A stretch of DNA of 64,000 nucleotides from DTDR01 sp964505415 (GCA_964505415.1 CAZDHW010000010.1:1-64000), one strand, 5' to 3'. Positions 52,024 to 61,084 are shown, counted from the first letter of the stretch. Numbers and translations are program-made. The notes: a model not told the origin generated them from the sequence alone.

Positions 52024-55000
52024 ATGAAAAAACTTGTTTATATTTTTTTATTTTTCTTTTCCCTTTATAGTGAAAGTTTTATTAAATCGATTGAATTTCC
52101 TAAATCTTTGCTCTATTTAGCAGAAAAAGACGGTTTTCTTCTTCCTAATTTTGCTGATTATCCATTATTAAATGAACCCGGCTCTCCCCTATTACCCAAT
52201 GTGCCTATTTATATTCTTTTGCCTAATAAAGCAATAAATTACGACATAAAAATTCTTGAGTCTGATTACGAAGTTATTAATTTAGATAAAAAAATTTATC
52301 CAGCTCAATTACCAAAACCAATTTCCGAAAAGAAAGAAATTCCTTTTATACCAATAAATGAAAAAATTTACAATAGCGATATTTATCCCCGAGAAATCTT
52401 CAAAAAACTACCGCTTGCTATAAAATCCAATTTTAAAATTGCGCCTTTAATTTTTTATCCTTTACAATATTTACCAAAAGAAAATAAATTAAAATTTTAT
52501 AAGAGAATAACCTTAGAGATTATTTGCGAAACTAATGAAAGTGAAGAATTTTTCCTTACCCCTTCTCAATATCAAACATTTTTGCCCGATATTGAATATT
52601 TAATATATAATAAAGAAGATATTAAAGGATTTTCCCCAAAAATTAAAAGTATCCAGAATGAAATTGATTATCTTATTATAACAACTGATGCCCTTATCCC
52701 CTATTTTAATCCTTTTATTAATTGGCAAAGAAAGAAAGGAATAAAGATTGATATAAAAAGCACTGCCTATATTAATAGTAATTATCCGGGAAGGGATTTA
52801 CAAGAAAAGATAAGAAATTTTGTGATTGATAATTTTAATAATCGGGGATTGAAATATCTTTTATTAGCCGGTGACAATGCTCAAGTTCCTGCCAGAAGAT
52901 GTCGGGTAGTTGTCGGTAACACTACTGGTGATATTCCTTGTGACTTATATTATGGTGATTTACAATGGTCTTGGGATGGTAATAGAAATAATATCTTTGG
53001 CGAAATGGTAGGTGATACTGTTGACCTTTTTGCTGATGTCTATGTGGGAAGAATTTCGGTGGAAAATAGTTCCGAGATTAATACTTTTATTAATAAAACA
53101 TTAACCTACGAGAAAAATCCACCGATCGATTATCTCAATAAAGTTTTACTTCCCTCAGTAATGCTTTGGAGCAGCTATCCCTATCATGGTAGAATTGTGA
53201 ATGAGTCTATTGCTAATATTACTCCTTCTTTCTTTGTTGATGTACCTTTAATTGATCCTTCTTCTTATCAAATGTTTGATTCTTTAAATCGGGGTTACCA
53301 TTATTGCCATCCAGCGGCCCATGGTGATGAAACCGGACTTTATTACGAAAGTGGAACGCCAATATATAATGTGTCCCAAGCAAATAATCAAACAAACAAT
53401 AATCGATTGATAATCATGAATTCTATTGCTTGTTATCCAGGAAATTTTGAATATGAGGATTGTTTAGCCGAAGTTTTAATGAAAAATCCTAATGGTGGCT
53501 GTGTGGCAGTTATTATGAATTCAAGATATGGCTGGGGAACACCACCAGCTATGGGACCTTCCGAAAAACTGGATGTTAGGTTTTATGATTTTCTTCTTTT
53601 AAGGGATTCAATAGAAATTGGAAAAGCCCATAGTCGCTCAAAAGATTATTACCAGGCAATTGCCCAATCCCAATCAGTCTATCGTTGGTGTGTCTACGAA
53701 TTAAATCTCTTTGGCAACCCTTCTTTACCTTTATGGACAACTACCCCAAGAAACTTTCTTGTCCAAAAACCAGATACTATTAGGACCGGTTCTCAGACAT
53801 TAAGAATAATTGTTAACAGCCAAGGACAACCGGTTAGTCAAGCAAAAGTTAGTGTTTATAAAGAGAACGAAGTTTTTGCCTCTGGTTTTACTAATAGCAG
53901 TGGAATTTGTGACCTCATTATCAATCCGATTACTCCTGGGTATTTATATCTGACAGTAACCAAATATAATTATCTGCCCAAAGAAGAGAGCATAATCGTA
54001 ACTTTAGGAACTTCCCAACCCCACATTGTTATTCACAATATCTTCATTGATGATGCTCATCAACAAAATCCTAATAATCAACTTGACCCAGGAGAAACGG
54101 CAAATATCTATATCACAGTGAAGAATAGAGGAACCGCCAATGCTACCAATCTTTCTGGTTTATTAAGAACACAAAGCAATTACATTATTATTATAGATAG
54201 TTTAAGTAATTATGGTAATTTGGCACCGAATGACACTTCGGCTGGCGATTTTTATAGAATTTTTGCTCTTTCCCAAACACCACCGGGAACAGTTGCCAAT
54301 TTTGAACTTTGGCTTAATGCCAATGAAGGCAATTGGCAATATAACTTTGATTTACAAATTGGTCGACCACCGCAACCAAGATATGTGGCTTTAAATCACG
54401 ATACGGGCTATTGTCTTTTAACGGTAACTGCCTTGGGTTCAGTTGGTTATACTGAACCACCATCCTTGGATATTGGCAATGGTTTTAGATACCCAAAAAA
54501 TGCCTCCACTTCTTGTCTTTATTATGGCTCCCTAATGATTGGTAATAGTGATAATTATGTGGTTGATAGGTTTTATGGTCGCCCAGCAACCAATTATAAT
54601 ACTGATTTCCAATTGGTTGATAGTATTGAGATCTTATCGTCACCCGCCAGTGAACAGATTTATTATTGTTCTTTTAATGATGGCAATCATCCAACACCTA
54701 AGGGTTTAAAAGTTTATCAAAAGACTATCCAAACAAGTCGGAGTGGTTATGATAAATTTGTTATCTATCTTTTAACAATAAAAAATGAAGGCAGTCAGCC
54801 AATCAATAATCTCTATTTTGGTGTTATTGGTGATTTTGATGTCAACCCTTCTTCGCCAACTTCCGATATTGCTCGCAGTGATACCATTAAAAAATATATT
54901 TATATGAGAAATGCCAGTAGTGAAAACCCAACCTGTGGTTTCAAACTATTATCACCTTCGCCCTTAGCCAATCTTTTCTGTATTGACCATGCCCGATATG

Positions 55001-55479
55001 TCTATCCGGATACTTCTCTTTCGGAAGGTTCTAAATTTAGAATGTTAAACGGCACTTTAAGACAATGGCAAAGCAATCGGGATTACGACTGGTCTATTCT
55101 TTTATCCACCGGTCCTTATAATTTAGGACCAAATGAAGAAACAAGGGTTGCCTTCGCAGTAGTGGGCGGTCATTCTCAGCAAGAATTTATTACTAATTGC
55201 GATTCTGCCCAATCTTATTACGATAACTTTGTGGCTCTGGAAGAAAGATTTAAAGAGAAAATCCTAAAAGAAAATTATTACCAATTTATTATCACCAAAG
55301 AGACAAAATTAACATTAAAAGAGAAAGTAGTAGCTTTTCTTTATGATGCCTTCGGTCGGCTAATAAAAGTATTCAATAACGAAAAGGAAATCGAATTACC
55401 TAAAAAGGCTACAGGTGTATATTTCCTGAAAGTTAAAAGTCCTACTAATAAGACCTACCGAATTGTTATTTTAAAATAA
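52024..55479 (+). CDS. secreted C25 (gingipain-type) cysteine peptidase with T9SS-like tail
   Basis: The product (1151 aa from ATG 52024, SD AAAGGAGG) has a signal peptide, a propeptide region (to about 205) and a C25 peptidase domain (FLIITT-like YLIITTDALIPYFNPFINWQ onward). The catalytic His433 lies in CHPAAHGDE and Cys470 in NSIACYPG. Ig-like and CARDB-like beta domains follow (PDTIRTGSQTLRIIVNSQG; NNQLDPGETANIYITVKNRG near 680), and the C-terminal tail (YDAFGRLIKVF, then GVYFLKVKS) matches the Por secretion sorting domain. It is probably an exported surface protease. A paralogue starts at 63504. Confidence 0.9.
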   Translation: MKKLVYIFLFFFSLYSESFIKSIEFPKSLLYLAEKDGFLLPNFADYPLLNEPGSPLLPNVPIYILLPNKAINYDIKILESDYEVINLDKKIYPAQLPKPISEKKEIPFIPINEKIYNSDIYPREIFKKLPLAIKSNFKIAPLIFYPLQYLPKENKLKFYKRITLEIICETNESEEFFLTPSQYQTFLPDIEYLIYNKEDIKGFSPKIKSIQNEIDYLIITTDALIPYFNPFINWQRKKGIKIDIKSTAYINSNYPGRDLQEKIRNFVIDNFNNRGLKYLLLAGDNAQVPARRCRVVVGNTTGDIPCDLYYGDLQWSWDGNRNNIFGEMVGDTVDLFADVYVGRISVENSSEINTFINKTLTYEKNPPIDYLNKVLLPSVMLWSSYPYHGRIVNESIANITPSFFVDVPLIDPSSYQMFDSLNRGYHYCHPAAHGDETGLYYESGTPIYNVSQANNQTNNNRLIIMNSIACYPGNFEYEDCLAEVLMKNPNGGCVAVIMNSRYGWGTPPAMGPSEKLDVRFYDFLLLRDSIEIGKAHSRSKDYYQAIAQSQSVYRWCVYELNLFGNPSLPLWTTTPRNFLVQKPDTIRTGSQTLRIIVNSQGQPVSQAKVSVYKENEVFASGFTNSSGICDLIINPITPGYLYLTVTKYNYLPKEESIIVTLGTSQPHIVIHNIFIDDAHQQNPNNQLDPGETANIYITVKNRGTANATNLSGLLRTQSNYIIIIDSLSNYGNLAPNDTSAGDFYRIFALSQTPPGTVANFELWLNANEGNWQYNFDLQIGRPPQPRYVALNHDTGYCLLTVTALGSVGYTEPPSLDIGNGFRYPKNASTSCLYYGSLMIGNSDNYVVDRFYGRPATNYNTDFQLVDSIEILSSPASEQIYYCSFNDGNHPTPKGLKVYQKTIQTSRSGYDKFVIYLLTIKNEGSQPINNLYFGVIGDFDVNPSSPTSDIARSDTIKKYIYMRNASSENPTCGFKLLSPSPLANLFCIDHARYVYPDTSLSEGSKFRMLNGTLRQWQSNRDYDWSILLSTGPYNLGPNEETRVAFAVVGGHSQQEFITNCDSAQSYYDNFVALEERFKEKILKENYYQFIITKETKLTLKEKVVAFLYDAFGRLIKVFNNEKEIELPKKATGVYFLKVKSPTNKTYRIVILK

Positions 55480-55484
55480 GTTAA

Positions 55485-55787
55485 TTAAAAGCGGCGAAAC
55501 TTTCGGCCTCCCCTTTGACCTTTTCGGAAAGGTTTATTTTTCTTGGATTTTGCTTCAGCAACAATTAAATTTCTGCCTTCAAAATTTCTTCCATTTAAAT
55601 TACTGATAGCATTTAAGGCTTCTTCATCATTACTCATTTCAATGAAAGCAAAACCTCTTGGTCGGTTAGAAAATCGGTCAACAATGATTTTTACTGAGAC
55701 TACTTTGCCGAACTGGGAAAATAAATTGTTTAACATTTCTTCCGTAACATTGTAGGCCACATTGCCTACGTAGATGCTTTTACTCAT
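55485..55787 (-). CDS. RRM RNA-binding protein
   Basis: A 100-residue protein with a single RRM: RNP2 IYVGNVAY at residues 5-12 and RNP1 RPRGFAFIEM at 43-52, plus a basic Gly/Arg/Lys tail (KGQRGGRKFRRF). This is the Rbp-type RNA chaperone seen in cyanobacteria and other bacteria, often cold-induced. It has a strong SD (GGAGGAAAG) and a structured leader of about 70 nt with an inverted repeat at its 5' end, unlike most units here. Confidence 0.93.
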   Translation of the reverse strand: MSKSIYVGNVAYNVTEEMLNNLFSQFGKVVSVKIIVDRFSNRPRGFAFIEMSNDEEALNAISNLNGRNFEGRNLIVAEAKSKKNKPFRKGQRGGRKFRRF

Positions 55788-55814
55788 TTCTTTCCTCCAT
55801 TTTAACTTAATTTT

Positions 55815-55856
55815 TCTCCGAGAATTTAGGGCAGGATTGCGCTAAAAACCCGGAGA
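55815..55856 (-). promoter_or_regulatory. 5'-terminal hairpin in the RRM gene leader
   Basis: TCTCCG and CGGAGA (55851-55856 and 55815-55820 read on the minus strand) are separated by 30 nt. The predicted transcription start is near 55856-55858, so the mRNA would begin with the stem. It is a candidate stability or temperature-responsive leader (inference). Confidence 0.45.
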
Positions 55857-55862
55857 TATTTA

Positions 55863-55890
55863 ATTATAACAAATTTTTGTATTAAATCAA
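55863..55890 (-). promoter_or_regulatory. RRM gene promoter
   Basis: On the minus strand, TTGATT (55885-55890), 16 nt, TATAAT (55863-55868); the start codon is about 75 nt downstream. Confidence 0.65.
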
Positions 55891-55990
55891 TAAAAATATA
55901 GGGAAATAAAAAAATCTTTTTTTTTCGTTAATATATATAATTTATTTGTTAAAAGAATGCCAAGATTAAAAAAGAAAAACGGAAAAGAAG

Positions 55991-56002
55991 CCATCCCGGG
56001 AA
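55991..56002 (-). repeat. partial copy of the dispersed intergenic repeat
   Basis: TTCCCGGGATGG on the minus strand is identical over 12 bases to part of the 61220-61241 copy. It sits in a short GC-rich patch (55989-56024) that can also fold on GGTACC-type palindromes. Confidence 0.35.
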
Positions 56003-56055
56003 CCGCCTCCGGTACCGTCCCTTAGGAGTTTTATTTTTAAATTAATACCGAATTA

Positions 56056-58515
56056 TCAATTTCTTATTAAAAGGATTTTGAAAGATTTTTTCTCTTTTAT
56101 AAAATAAATCCCTTTATTTAATTTGTGAATATCCCTTTTTCGACCAAGAAGGTCATAAATTTCCTTATTTTTTAAAACCTGGCTTCTAACTTTTAACAAA
56201 CTAAATTTTTTTTCTTCAACACCAATCATACCAAAATAAGTTAAAATCCTTCTCATAAATTCTAATCTTGACATATATTCTGGTCTTTGAATGGGTCGAT
56301 TAATGGCTTCTATACCAAAAGCAAGAAAAATTACTTTGGAACTTTCTCTTTGGAAATAAATTCCCGCAACTTGATTGGTTAAGGTGTCATAAAGTAAAAA
56401 AGGACGGGCAATGTTTATTGGTCTTATTTCATCCCTTGACCTTTGATTATTGGCACCACCGGCACCAACTGTTGAAGTGATGGTAAATAACTGACCAAAA
56501 GAATCATTAATATTGCCAAAAATATTATAACCATAAACAGTATCTCTTAAAAATTCCACATTTAAAATCTCTCTCAAAAAATTAGTATTTCTTAAATCCT
56601 GGGCAATATTTTGACCAGTTAATAAGAGATTACCACCTTCATTTAAAAATCTTATTAGACTATCTTGGTCTTCCTCATTTAAGGTATTTTGGTAGGCATC
56701 ACCGGTATACCAGATAATCAATTTATAATTAGTTAAAAGGGCTTTTGAAATTGGTAATACTCCGTTGATATTTCTCGGCCAAATTGCGTAAGAAAAAGAA
56801 AGGGAGTCAAAGATAGGGGTGTAATAATTTTCATATTTACTTTGGGGGTCATCATTCACTAATAAAAGATTTGCCTTGAGAATATAAAAAGTAAAAAAGG
56901 TATCAGAAAATATCCGAAGATAAAAAATCCTTTTTGGATAAGGTAGAGAAGGAAGAATAGTTATTTTAAAGATAGTATCAAAAAGATTTAAAGAGAAATT
57001 ACCAGTTAAAGAATCGGTGATAGTTGAATCAAAAGGCAAAGTATCATTGATAATAAAGGCAAAAATTTTTGCCCAAATTCCAAAATTAGTTATAGAATCT
57101 AATAATCTGCCGGCTAAATGTCGGTAACCATATACCTTTATTCTTATCTCACTGGTATCATTTAAACGATTCTCATCTAATAAATGATTAGTATAAGAAC
57201 TGAATGATGATATTCCTTCTCTTTCTAAAATATAATTGCCAAAATCAATAGTATCCAATTCTAAAAAATCTAAATTAACAATTGTCTCTTTTTCAATTTC
57301 ACCCCTTAAGAAAACTTCGCAATTAGTTAAAGGTTCTCTTCCGTAATTAGTGGCAATAACTTTTAAATTTATTGTCTCACCAACTAAATAAAATTGCTCT
57401 TCTGGTTTTAAAAATTTTAATACGCCAATATCATAATCATAAGTTGGGGTTACGTATTTATCCATGCCCATAAAAAAGAGATAAGAAGAAATCCAACTCT
57501 GGTCATAATTAGGGGGCTCACCAAAAGTTGCCGGGATACCACCATCATCATCCCTATCTTCTAAGAGCAAAGTATCTAAAATATAACGGTGATAATTTAG
57601 AAATCTCTCTTCTTTTGTGATTTCATAAGTGGCTTTGTAGGCATTAGCGATCCAGATATTCCAAGAATTGTTCCATTGACCATAAGGGATAAAAAATGGC
57701 AAAGAATCAGTATAGGTTAAAAGCCATTCTCTACCAGCAATAGTATCTTCTTTACAAAAGGAATTGGCAATCCCCCAAATTACCGTGCCACCAGACATGG
57801 CCCAAAAAGCCTCTCTTAATCTTTGGGGATTTTCTTCTACCCAATTCTTTACTCTTAAGGCATAACTTAAAGCAGTATCAATCGCCTGCTGATTATTTCT
57901 TTTTTTACCATAATCATAAAGCATACCAGCAACAAAACTGGTTACAAAGACATTTAAATTATTGATAAAAGGAAGCGGGTGAGAATAGATATATAATAAA
58001 CAGGTATCAATATAAGGTTGATAAGAAGAATCACCATAAACTTCCCGATACTTCATTTCGCAGAATAAAGCCAGCCCACAATTCCAAACCCCATACCACT
58101 CATAACCAGGACTACCTTCCCGATAAGCAGGAAAATTTAAAACATAAATCCAGGCTCTTCTAATATTTACCCAGTAATCATTCCGATTGGTCAATTGGTA
58201 ATATCGAGCAAAACACCAAATGGCTTCTTGGGTGTTATCAGTTTCAACAATATTGGGTAAATGTTCGGCTTCAATTATACCACCAAAATTTATATTATTG
58301 CTATCACCTACCTGTAAAGAAGCAATAAAATCACAAGTTTTTTTTATTTTTTGTAAATAGTTAAACTTTCTTTTAATTATAATATTTGGCGGTGGGTAAT
58401 ATTTTGGCTTAAAAGTTAAAATATGATTTTTTACTTCTTTTTCATCCCAAATTTTTGTAGCAAAAACCGGCAAAAAGATAAGGAGAATTAAAAACTTCCT
58501 AAATTTCATTAACAT
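56056..58515 (-). CDS. large secreted protein: alpha-barrel-like N-half, beta domains, T9SS-like tail
   Basis: An 819-residue protein with a signal peptide (about residues 1-20). The N-terminal ~350 residues have helical repeats with Trp/Tyr-rich ends (WCFARYYQLTNRNDYWVNIRRA; YEWYGVWNCGLALFCEMKY), like six-hairpin glycosidase or prenyltransferase-type toroids. Beta domains follow, then a segment resembling a class I amidotransferase-like fold (LLLVNDDPQ; LNEGGNLLLTGQNIAQDL). The end (YDLLGRKRDIHKLNKGIYFI) resembles the Por sorting tail. I cannot name an activity. ATG 58515 has no SD; ATG 58509 is an alternative. Confidence 0.7.
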   Translation of the reverse strand: MLMKFRKFLILLIFLPVFATKIWDEKEVKNHILTFKPKYYPPPNIIIKRKFNYLQKIKKTCDFIASLQVGDSNNINFGGIIEAEHLPNIVETDNTQEAIWCFARYYQLTNRNDYWVNIRRAWIYVLNFPAYREGSPGYEWYGVWNCGLALFCEMKYREVYGDSSYQPYIDTCLLYIYSHPLPFINNLNVFVTSFVAGMLYDYGKKRNNQQAIDTALSYALRVKNWVEENPQRLREAFWAMSGGTVIWGIANSFCKEDTIAGREWLLTYTDSLPFFIPYGQWNNSWNIWIANAYKATYEITKEERFLNYHRYILDTLLLEDRDDDGGIPATFGEPPNYDQSWISSYLFFMGMDKYVTPTYDYDIGVLKFLKPEEQFYLVGETINLKVIATNYGREPLTNCEVFLRGEIEKETIVNLDFLELDTIDFGNYILEREGISSFSSYTNHLLDENRLNDTSEIRIKVYGYRHLAGRLLDSITNFGIWAKIFAFIINDTLPFDSTITDSLTGNFSLNLFDTIFKITILPSLPYPKRIFYLRIFSDTFFTFYILKANLLLVNDDPQSKYENYYTPIFDSLSFSYAIWPRNINGVLPISKALLTNYKLIIWYTGDAYQNTLNEEDQDSLIRFLNEGGNLLLTGQNIAQDLRNTNFLREILNVEFLRDTVYGYNIFGNINDSFGQLFTITSTVGAGGANNQRSRDEIRPINIARPFLLYDTLTNQVAGIYFQRESSKVIFLAFGIEAINRPIQRPEYMSRLEFMRRILTYFGMIGVEEKKFSLLKVRSQVLKNKEIYDLLGRKRDIHKLNKGIYFIKEKKSFKILLIRN

Positions 58516-58604
58516 ACCAGCGACCGCCGCTTACTCTCCGAGCACCAAACTTTATTTTTAAAAATTATGGACAAAAATTTTATTTTTGCCAATAAGTTAA
58601 AGAA

Positions 58605-59138
58605 TCAGTAGTAAAGTACTATTTTTCCTTTTTGAAAATAAACCCCCTTTCTTTTTGGCAGGAAAATAAAACTACCAATTATGGAAATAAACCTTTTTTC
58701 TTTTTGCGCTTTTTTTATCACTAAAGAATTATCCTCTTTTATCCCGGTAGTAAAAATATAAACAAATTGCGAATCCCGAATAGTGGTATCATTAAGGGAT
58801 TTCACTTTTAAACAATAAATTCCTTCTCCTGATTGATTATTAGGATAGATTGTTAAATGAATTGTGGTATCAAATTCATTAGCTCTTAAAGTATCGTATA
58901 AAGGAACCGGAATTTCGACACATCTATTTTTCACACACAAAATGCCGGACCAATTATTGGGGGCTGAATAAGGAAGAGCTTTAATTTCATAAACTTGGTT
59001 AATTGGACTGGTATTTCGTAAATAAAATTTAAAGAGAACAAAAGAATCAACCGGAATATTACCAATAGTATCAGAAAGGGGATAAAATTCTAATTGGGCA
59101 AATAAAAATATGGGCAAAAATAACAAGAATTTTTTCAT
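58605..59138 (-). CDS. secreted hypothetical protein of the Omp28-like operon
   Basis: A 177-residue protein with a signal peptide (MKKFLLFLPIFLFA). Its mature part is a beta-sandwich-like domain (VDSFVLFKFYLRNTSPINQV; YDTLRANEFDTTIHLTIYP) reminiscent of the C-terminal domain of Omp28-type proteins. The end (LPKRKGVYFQKGKIVLYY) is a weak version of the sorting tail. It starts in an ATGA overlap with the upstream thioredoxin-like lipoprotein. Function unknown. Confidence 0.65.
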   Translation of the reverse strand: MKKFLLFLPIFLFAQLEFYPLSDTIGNIPVDSFVLFKFYLRNTSPINQVYEIKALPYSAPNNWSGILCVKNRCVEIPVPLYDTLRANEFDTTIHLTIYPNNQSGEGIYCLKVKSLNDTTIRDSQFVYIFTTGIKEDNSLVIKKAQKEKRFISIIGSFIFLPKRKGVYFQKGKIVLYY

Positions 59139-59869
59139 CTTTTCTCCTTTTTAAAAATGCCACCAGTAAAAATTTCTTTCGTATTGAAATCTTGAACAAA
59201 AAAGACTAAATATTGTTTTTTATTAAAATTAGGCATTTTTAGCAATATTATTAAGGAATCAAAATAATTCAAATTTTTTAGTCTTATTCCTTCTTCATCA
59301 AGAATAAAACCACGAAAGACACAATGATAAACAGAATCTCTCGCCCCACTCTGTTTAAAATAAACCGAATCTTCAAGAATTAAAGAAAGTAAACGGATAT
59401 CTCGATTTAAAAAGGTATCAATAACAAAAAAAGAGATTTTTAAAGAATCGTTTACTTCTTCTATCTTGGGCAATATTTTTAGTTTTTTACTTCTTTCTTT
59501 TAGGATTTCACTCTTATAAGTAGGATAATTATCTTCGGGACTTTCGGTTCTTATTGGTCCAAAACCGTTAAAAAATACTGCTGGCTCACCGCCACTTTCA
59601 TAATAGAACTCCCTTCTTTTTTCAACGCTACTGGGACTTAAAGTGTCACCCAAAAGATTTCGATGATAGGCAATAACAATTAGTGAATCCTTAAATTCTT
59701 TTCTTAAACTGTCTAAGGCATAATAGGCATAAGGACAATAAGGACAGCGGGCAAAGGTAAACAATTCGGCGACAACTATTCTTTCTCTTTGAAATTCTAT
59801 CTTTGGTGCTTCTGAACAGAAAAAAAATAAAAGAAAGAAAAGAAAAGATGCAAAGTTTAAAATTCGCAA
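59135..59869 (-). CDS. Omp28-like thioredoxin-fold lipoprotein
   Basis: A 244-residue protein. The signal ends at a lipobox-like Cys18 (LLFFFC). The thioredoxin-like domain carries VAELFTFARCPYCPYA (Cys42, Cys45) and the cis-Pro-like GEPAVFFNG near 96. The CPYC centre suggests an oxidoreductase, but the family (Omp28-related) has no proven reaction. It sits between a paralogue upstream and a beta-domain protein downstream. Confidence 0.75.
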   Translation of the reverse strand: MRILNFASFLFFLLFFFCSEAPKIEFQRERIVVAELFTFARCPYCPYAYYALDSLRKEFKDSLIVIAYHRNLLGDTLSPSSVEKRREFYYESGGEPAVFFNGFGPIRTESPEDNYPTYKSEILKERSKKLKILPKIEEVNDSLKISFFVIDTFLNRDIRLLSLILEDSVYFKQSGARDSVYHCVFRGFILDEEGIRLKNLNYFDSLIILLKMPNFNKKQYLVFFVQDFNTKEIFTGGIFKKEKR

Positions 59870-59875
59870 AGTAGT

Positions 59876-60748
59876 TTATTTAATAAGAATAATTTTTTTA
59901 TAGCTTTCTCCTTCCTTTAGGAAATAAACTCCTGTGGATATTTTTTCTTTGATTATTCTTCCTTCGCAATTGAAAACTTTTTTATTAGAAAAGTTTATTT
60001 TTAACTTTAATGGTTGCCTTTCCTCTATGCCAGTAAGAGGTAGATGAACTTCTTTGGCATTTTGAACTTCCTTACTATTATCATCTTGTAAGAAGGCAGC
60101 GATTGCACATCTCCGGTATCGCCAACCAGCAGGAATAGTGAAATTGTAAATCCGCGAAAGGGTATCAAAAGGCATTATCGTAACCAATTCACCACTGGCA
60201 CCATTAGGAAACATTCCTAAACAGACATCAAAAAGACTTTCTTGTGTCTGCCAATAATAAAAAGTATCCAAACCAACCATGGCGCATCTTAAATAACCAG
60301 AAACAGGAGCACTAAGTTCATTGGTAATATGAACCTTAACCTGACCTTCACCAGTATTTTGATTATAAGACAAAATTGTTAAATCAATCATAATTGGACT
60401 TTCAATTGTAGCTCTTTGGGCAAAAAGGTCACCATAATAAACTGGCTGATTAGGATAACCCCCAACTCTTCTTAAAACACCATCAAACCAAACAGTAGGA
60501 TACCCCGTAACACCATAATAACTTACTCGGGTATAAACTTCTGGAACACTAAATGGGTCATTGTAATGATAAGCAATAATAACCACCCTTTCACCAACTT
60601 CCCTTTTTAAATTCCTCAATCCCATTTGGGCACCAGGACAATAAGGGCACCAAGTACCGGTAAACTCTTCCGCAAGAACATTTCTTTCCGCTGGATAAAC
60701 TTTTAAGGAAATTAACAATAAAAATAAAACCATTATCTTTTTCATCAT
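59876..60748 (-). CDS. Omp28-like secreted thioredoxin-fold protein with sorting tail
   Basis: The product (291 aa from ATG 60748) has a signal peptide (to about residue 20), thioredoxin-like active site TWCPYCPGA (Cys34, Cys37), the YGVTGYPTVWFDG cis-Pro loop, and a beta domain typical of Omp28 proteins. The C-terminal tail NCEGRIIKEKI then TGVYFLKEGESYKKIILIK matches the Por sorting domain. ATG 60748 is chosen because it overlaps the stop of the acidic protein gene (ATGA) and has GAGGAGGAAG upstream. An earlier ATG at 60769 would prevent a normal signal peptide. Confidence 0.82.
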   Translation of the reverse strand: MMKKIMVLFLLLISLKVYPAERNVLAEEFTGTWCPYCPGAQMGLRNLKREVGERVVIIAYHYNDPFSVPEVYTRVSYYGVTGYPTVWFDGVLRRVGGYPNQPVYYGDLFAQRATIESPIMIDLTILSYNQNTGEGQVKVHITNELSAPVSGYLRCAMVGLDTFYYWQTQESLFDVCLGMFPNGASGELVTIMPFDTLSRIYNFTIPAGWRYRRCAIAAFLQDDNSKEVQNAKEVHLPLTGIEERQPLKLKINFSNKKVFNCEGRIIKEKISTGVYFLKEGESYKKIILIK

Positions 60749-60954
60749 TCTTCTTCCTCCTCTTCCCAATCCTCATCTTCCTCTTCTTCCCAATCTTCGT
60801 CCTCTTCTTCTACATCCTCATCTTCATCCCATTCTTCTTCCTCTTCTTCGTATTCTTCTTCATCCAGGTCTTCGTCTTCCCATTCTTCATCTTCTTGATT
60901 TTTTATTAAATATTCCTCTTCTAAATACTCTAACAGCATCTCTTTTAAAGTCAT
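60745..60954 (-). CDS. small highly acidic low-complexity protein
   Basis: A 69-residue protein. Residues 1-20 form a short helix-like head (MTLKEMLLEYLEEEYLIKNQ). Of residues 21-69, 42 of 49 are Glu or Asp, broken only by Trp, Tyr, Leu and Val. A strong SD (AAGGAGGAG) and a promoter (60985-61012) support real expression, and its stop overlaps the start of the Omp28-like gene. Function is unknown. Possibilities are binding of cations or a basic partner, or a translation-coupling leader for the secreted thioredoxin. Confidence 0.65.
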   Translation of the reverse strand: MTLKEMLLEYLEEEYLIKNQEDEEWEDEDLDEEEYEEEEEEWDEDEDVEEEDEDWEEEEDEDWEEEEEE

Positions 60955-60977
60955 CTTCTCCTCCTTTTTAAAAACAT
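60951..60977 (-). other. 8-codon leaderless mini-ORF over the SD of the acidic gene
   Basis: ATG at 60977 lies 7 nt past the -10. It encodes MFLKRRRR, spans the SD and ends TGA overlapping the acidic gene's ATG. A similar MFLKWR mini-ORF precedes the PepSY gene (63011-63031). It may be chance. Confidence 0.3.
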
Positions 60978-60984
60978 TTTTATA

Positions 60985-61012
60985 AGTATAACAAAATTTT
61001 TCTTTTAGTCAA
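60985..61012 (-). promoter_or_regulatory. promoter of the acidic/Omp28-like operon
   Basis: On the minus strand, TTGACT (61007-61012), 16 nt, TATACT (60985-60990). Confidence 0.65.
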
Positions 61013-61084
61013 ATTCCAAAATATTTCTTTTTTTTCAATGTTAAATTTTTCGTATCTTCCTTCCGTGAATTCCTAATCAGTATC

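Noticed and set aside
55989..56040. Rho-independent terminator in the GC-rich patch before the RRM promoter
   Set aside because: Complementary segments (GGGA/TCCC, ACCG/CGGT) are interrupted and the T run is not adjacent, so support is weak.
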